A DNA stretch of 64,000 nucleotides from Actinopolyspora halophila DSM 43834 (GTDB lineage: Bacteria > Actinomycetota > Actinomycetes > Mycobacteriales > Pseudonocardiaceae). The notes beneath the pieces are model-generated. The model had not been told where the DNA came from. It saw nothing but the letters and a program-made list of their open reading frames with translations, and ran no database searches. Made by a program: the position numbers and the translations under genes. This document shows, in pieces, positions 63,003 through 64,000 of the stretch (position 1 is the stretch's first letter; the number at the start of each line of letters is the position of its first letter). The stretch lies in NCBI RefSeq assembly GCF_000371785.1, contig NZ_AQUI01000002.1:3947276-4011275 (forward strand), read 5' to 3'.

Positions 63003-64000
63003 TCAGGAGTTCGGCGCGGAAACGAGGTGATCCACCGGTGTCTCGACCGAGCGGTTCCGGGCCGAACGCCGAGCCGCCTCGATGATCGCCAATCCCCGGG
63101 CGGCGTCCTCGACAGCCACGGGAGCGGCGGTCCCCGACTCCAGCGCGGAGGCGACTCCGGCGTAGAAGTCCTGATAACGTCCCGGTTCGCTCGGGAGGGA
63201 ACGCGCTTCGGAGCCCACTCCGACCACGGCCCGGGTCTCCGCGGACTCGACCCCCCAACCGGGATCGCCCGGCAACCCTCCGGCGCGAAGTGCCGCTTCC
63301 TGCGGATCCGTTCCGTACTTGGTGAACGCGCCCCGATCACCGAGCACTCGGAAACGAGGACCGTACTGGGCGACCAGTTTGCCCGTCCAGAGATGACTGA
63401 TCACACCGTTGGAGTGCTCGAGCGCCACGAAGGTGTCATCGTCGGCCGCCACGCCGGAACGGAGCGTCTTCATCTCCGCGTATACGGACTCCACCCCGCC
63501 GAACAGGTACGTCGCCTGGTCGATGAGATGGCTCCCGAGGTCGTAGAGCACTCCGGCCGCGTCCTCGGGACCGCCGCTGTCCCTCCAGGAGTCCTTGGGC
63601 GTGGGAACCCAGCGCTCGAACCGGGACTCGAAGCGGTGCACCCCGCCCAGCTCTCCCGCCTCGAGGACCCCGCCCAGGGTGAGCATGTCGCTGTCCCAGC
63701 GCCGGTTCTGGAACACCGTCAGCAGCACCCCGCGCTCGCGGGCACGGGCGATCAGTTCCCGAGCCTGTTCGAGACTCGGGGTCAGCGGCTTGTCCACCAC
63801 CACGGGCAGCCCTGCCTCGATCGCGCGACTCGCCAGCTCGGCGTGACTGCTGTTCGGAGTGGCCACGACCACCAGATCCAACTCGTCGGCGCGCTCGAAG
63901 AGCTGCTCGGCCCGCGCGTACACCCGCGCGTCCGGATGATCCTGCCTCACCTGCTCGGCGCGTTGCGCACTGCCGGTCACCACCGCTTCCAGTCGCGTAC
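63003..64000 (-). CDS. Gfo/Idh/MocA-family oxidoreductase, N-terminus beyond the window
   Basis: The reading frame is open to the right edge, so the nucleotide-binding GxGxxG lies outside. Visible parts are TRLEAVVTGSAQR (Rossmann strand 2 area), VATPNSSHAELASRAIEAG, the family's VVDKPL motif and the C-terminal dehydrogenase half with DLGSHLIDQATYLFGG. Members oxidise sugars or inositols with NAD(P). Ends at 63003; 332 residues are seen. Substrate unknown. Confidence 0.88.
   Translation of the reverse strand, partial: TRLEAVVTGSAQRAEQVRQDHPDARVYARAEQLFERADELDLVVVATPNSSHAELASRAIEAGLPVVVDKPLTPSLEQARELIARARERGVLLTVFQNRRWDSDMLTLGGVLEAGELGGVHRFESRFERWVPTPKDSWRDSGGPEDAAGVLYDLGSHLIDQATYLFGGVESVYAEMKTLRSGVAADDDTFVALEHSNGVISHLWTGKLVAQYGPRFRVLGDRGAFTKYGTDPQEAALRAGGLPGDPGWGVESAETRAVVGVGSEARSLPSEPGRYQDFYAGVASALESGTAAPVAVEDAARGLAIIEAARRSARNRSVETPVDHLVSAPNS

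Overview
The window is a gene-dense stretch of a very high-GC actinobacterial chromosome. The markers that point there are an SsgB-type sporulation/cell-division protein, a DUF574 methyltransferase, an F420-type luciferase-like oxidoreductase, an SCO-like gene order (ruvCAB, yajC-secDF, rel, cyclophilin, hisS) and a tmsAB-type pair for 10-methyl branched fatty acids. Strong G/C preference at codon third positions, GTG/TTG starts and factor-poor GC-rich hairpins fit the same group. A mycelial Pseudonocardiales genus, possibly a salt-tolerant one such as Actinopolyspora, is my best guess, but this is inference from gene content and not a sequence match.

Layout. 1-7.4 kb: C-terminus of a truncated gene, a small secreted protein, a phosphotransferase-fold protein, aspS, an XRE-family regulator and a YibE/F membrane protein. 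7.7-28 kb: a long, mostly minus-strand housekeeping block (read right to left: permease, pdxT, yebC, ruvC-ruvA-ruvB, yajC, secD-secF, rel, MBL hydrolase, hisS) interrupted by a plus-strand methyltransferase and cyclophilin. azlC-azlD and a divergent XRE-cupin regulator share a control region with two matching inverted repeats; pdxS follows. 29.5-36 kb: an EF-G paralogue, a CDP-alcohol phosphatidyltransferase, YceI, a HIT protein and thrS. 36-47 kb: a coupled DUF574-GGDEF/EAL pair, an FprA-type ferredoxin reductase behind an iron-box-like site, a lipase-maturation-factor homologue, tmsB-tmsA, an adenylate cyclase and a universal stress protein. 47.5-52 kb: PucR regulator divergent from pruA-putA (proline catabolism). 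52-55 kb: deaminase, tRNA cluster Gly-Cys-Val, ssgB, a PGPGW membrane protein and a second tRNA-Val. 55-64 kb: DUF418 protein, L-2-hydroxyglutarate oxidase-like enzyme, small membrane protein, F420-type oxidoreductase, 2-hydroxyacid dehydrogenase, a DUF952-cupin fusion, a two-helix membrane protein and an oxidoreductase cut by the right edge.

The most unusual content is not coding: at least four intergenic spacers (7.5, 10.6, 19.0 and 29.3 kb) carry the same ~100-bp nested inverted repeat, all in one orientation, with degenerate or partial copies in the opposite orientation near 41.3 and 59.9 kb and possibly 56.6 kb. The arms, an inner stem and an apical GTAG/CTAC stem are preserved while loops vary, so this behaves like a structured dispersed element (RNA or REP/MITE-like). 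It generates several false reading frames. No phage, IS transposase, CRISPR array or biosynthetic cluster was seen.
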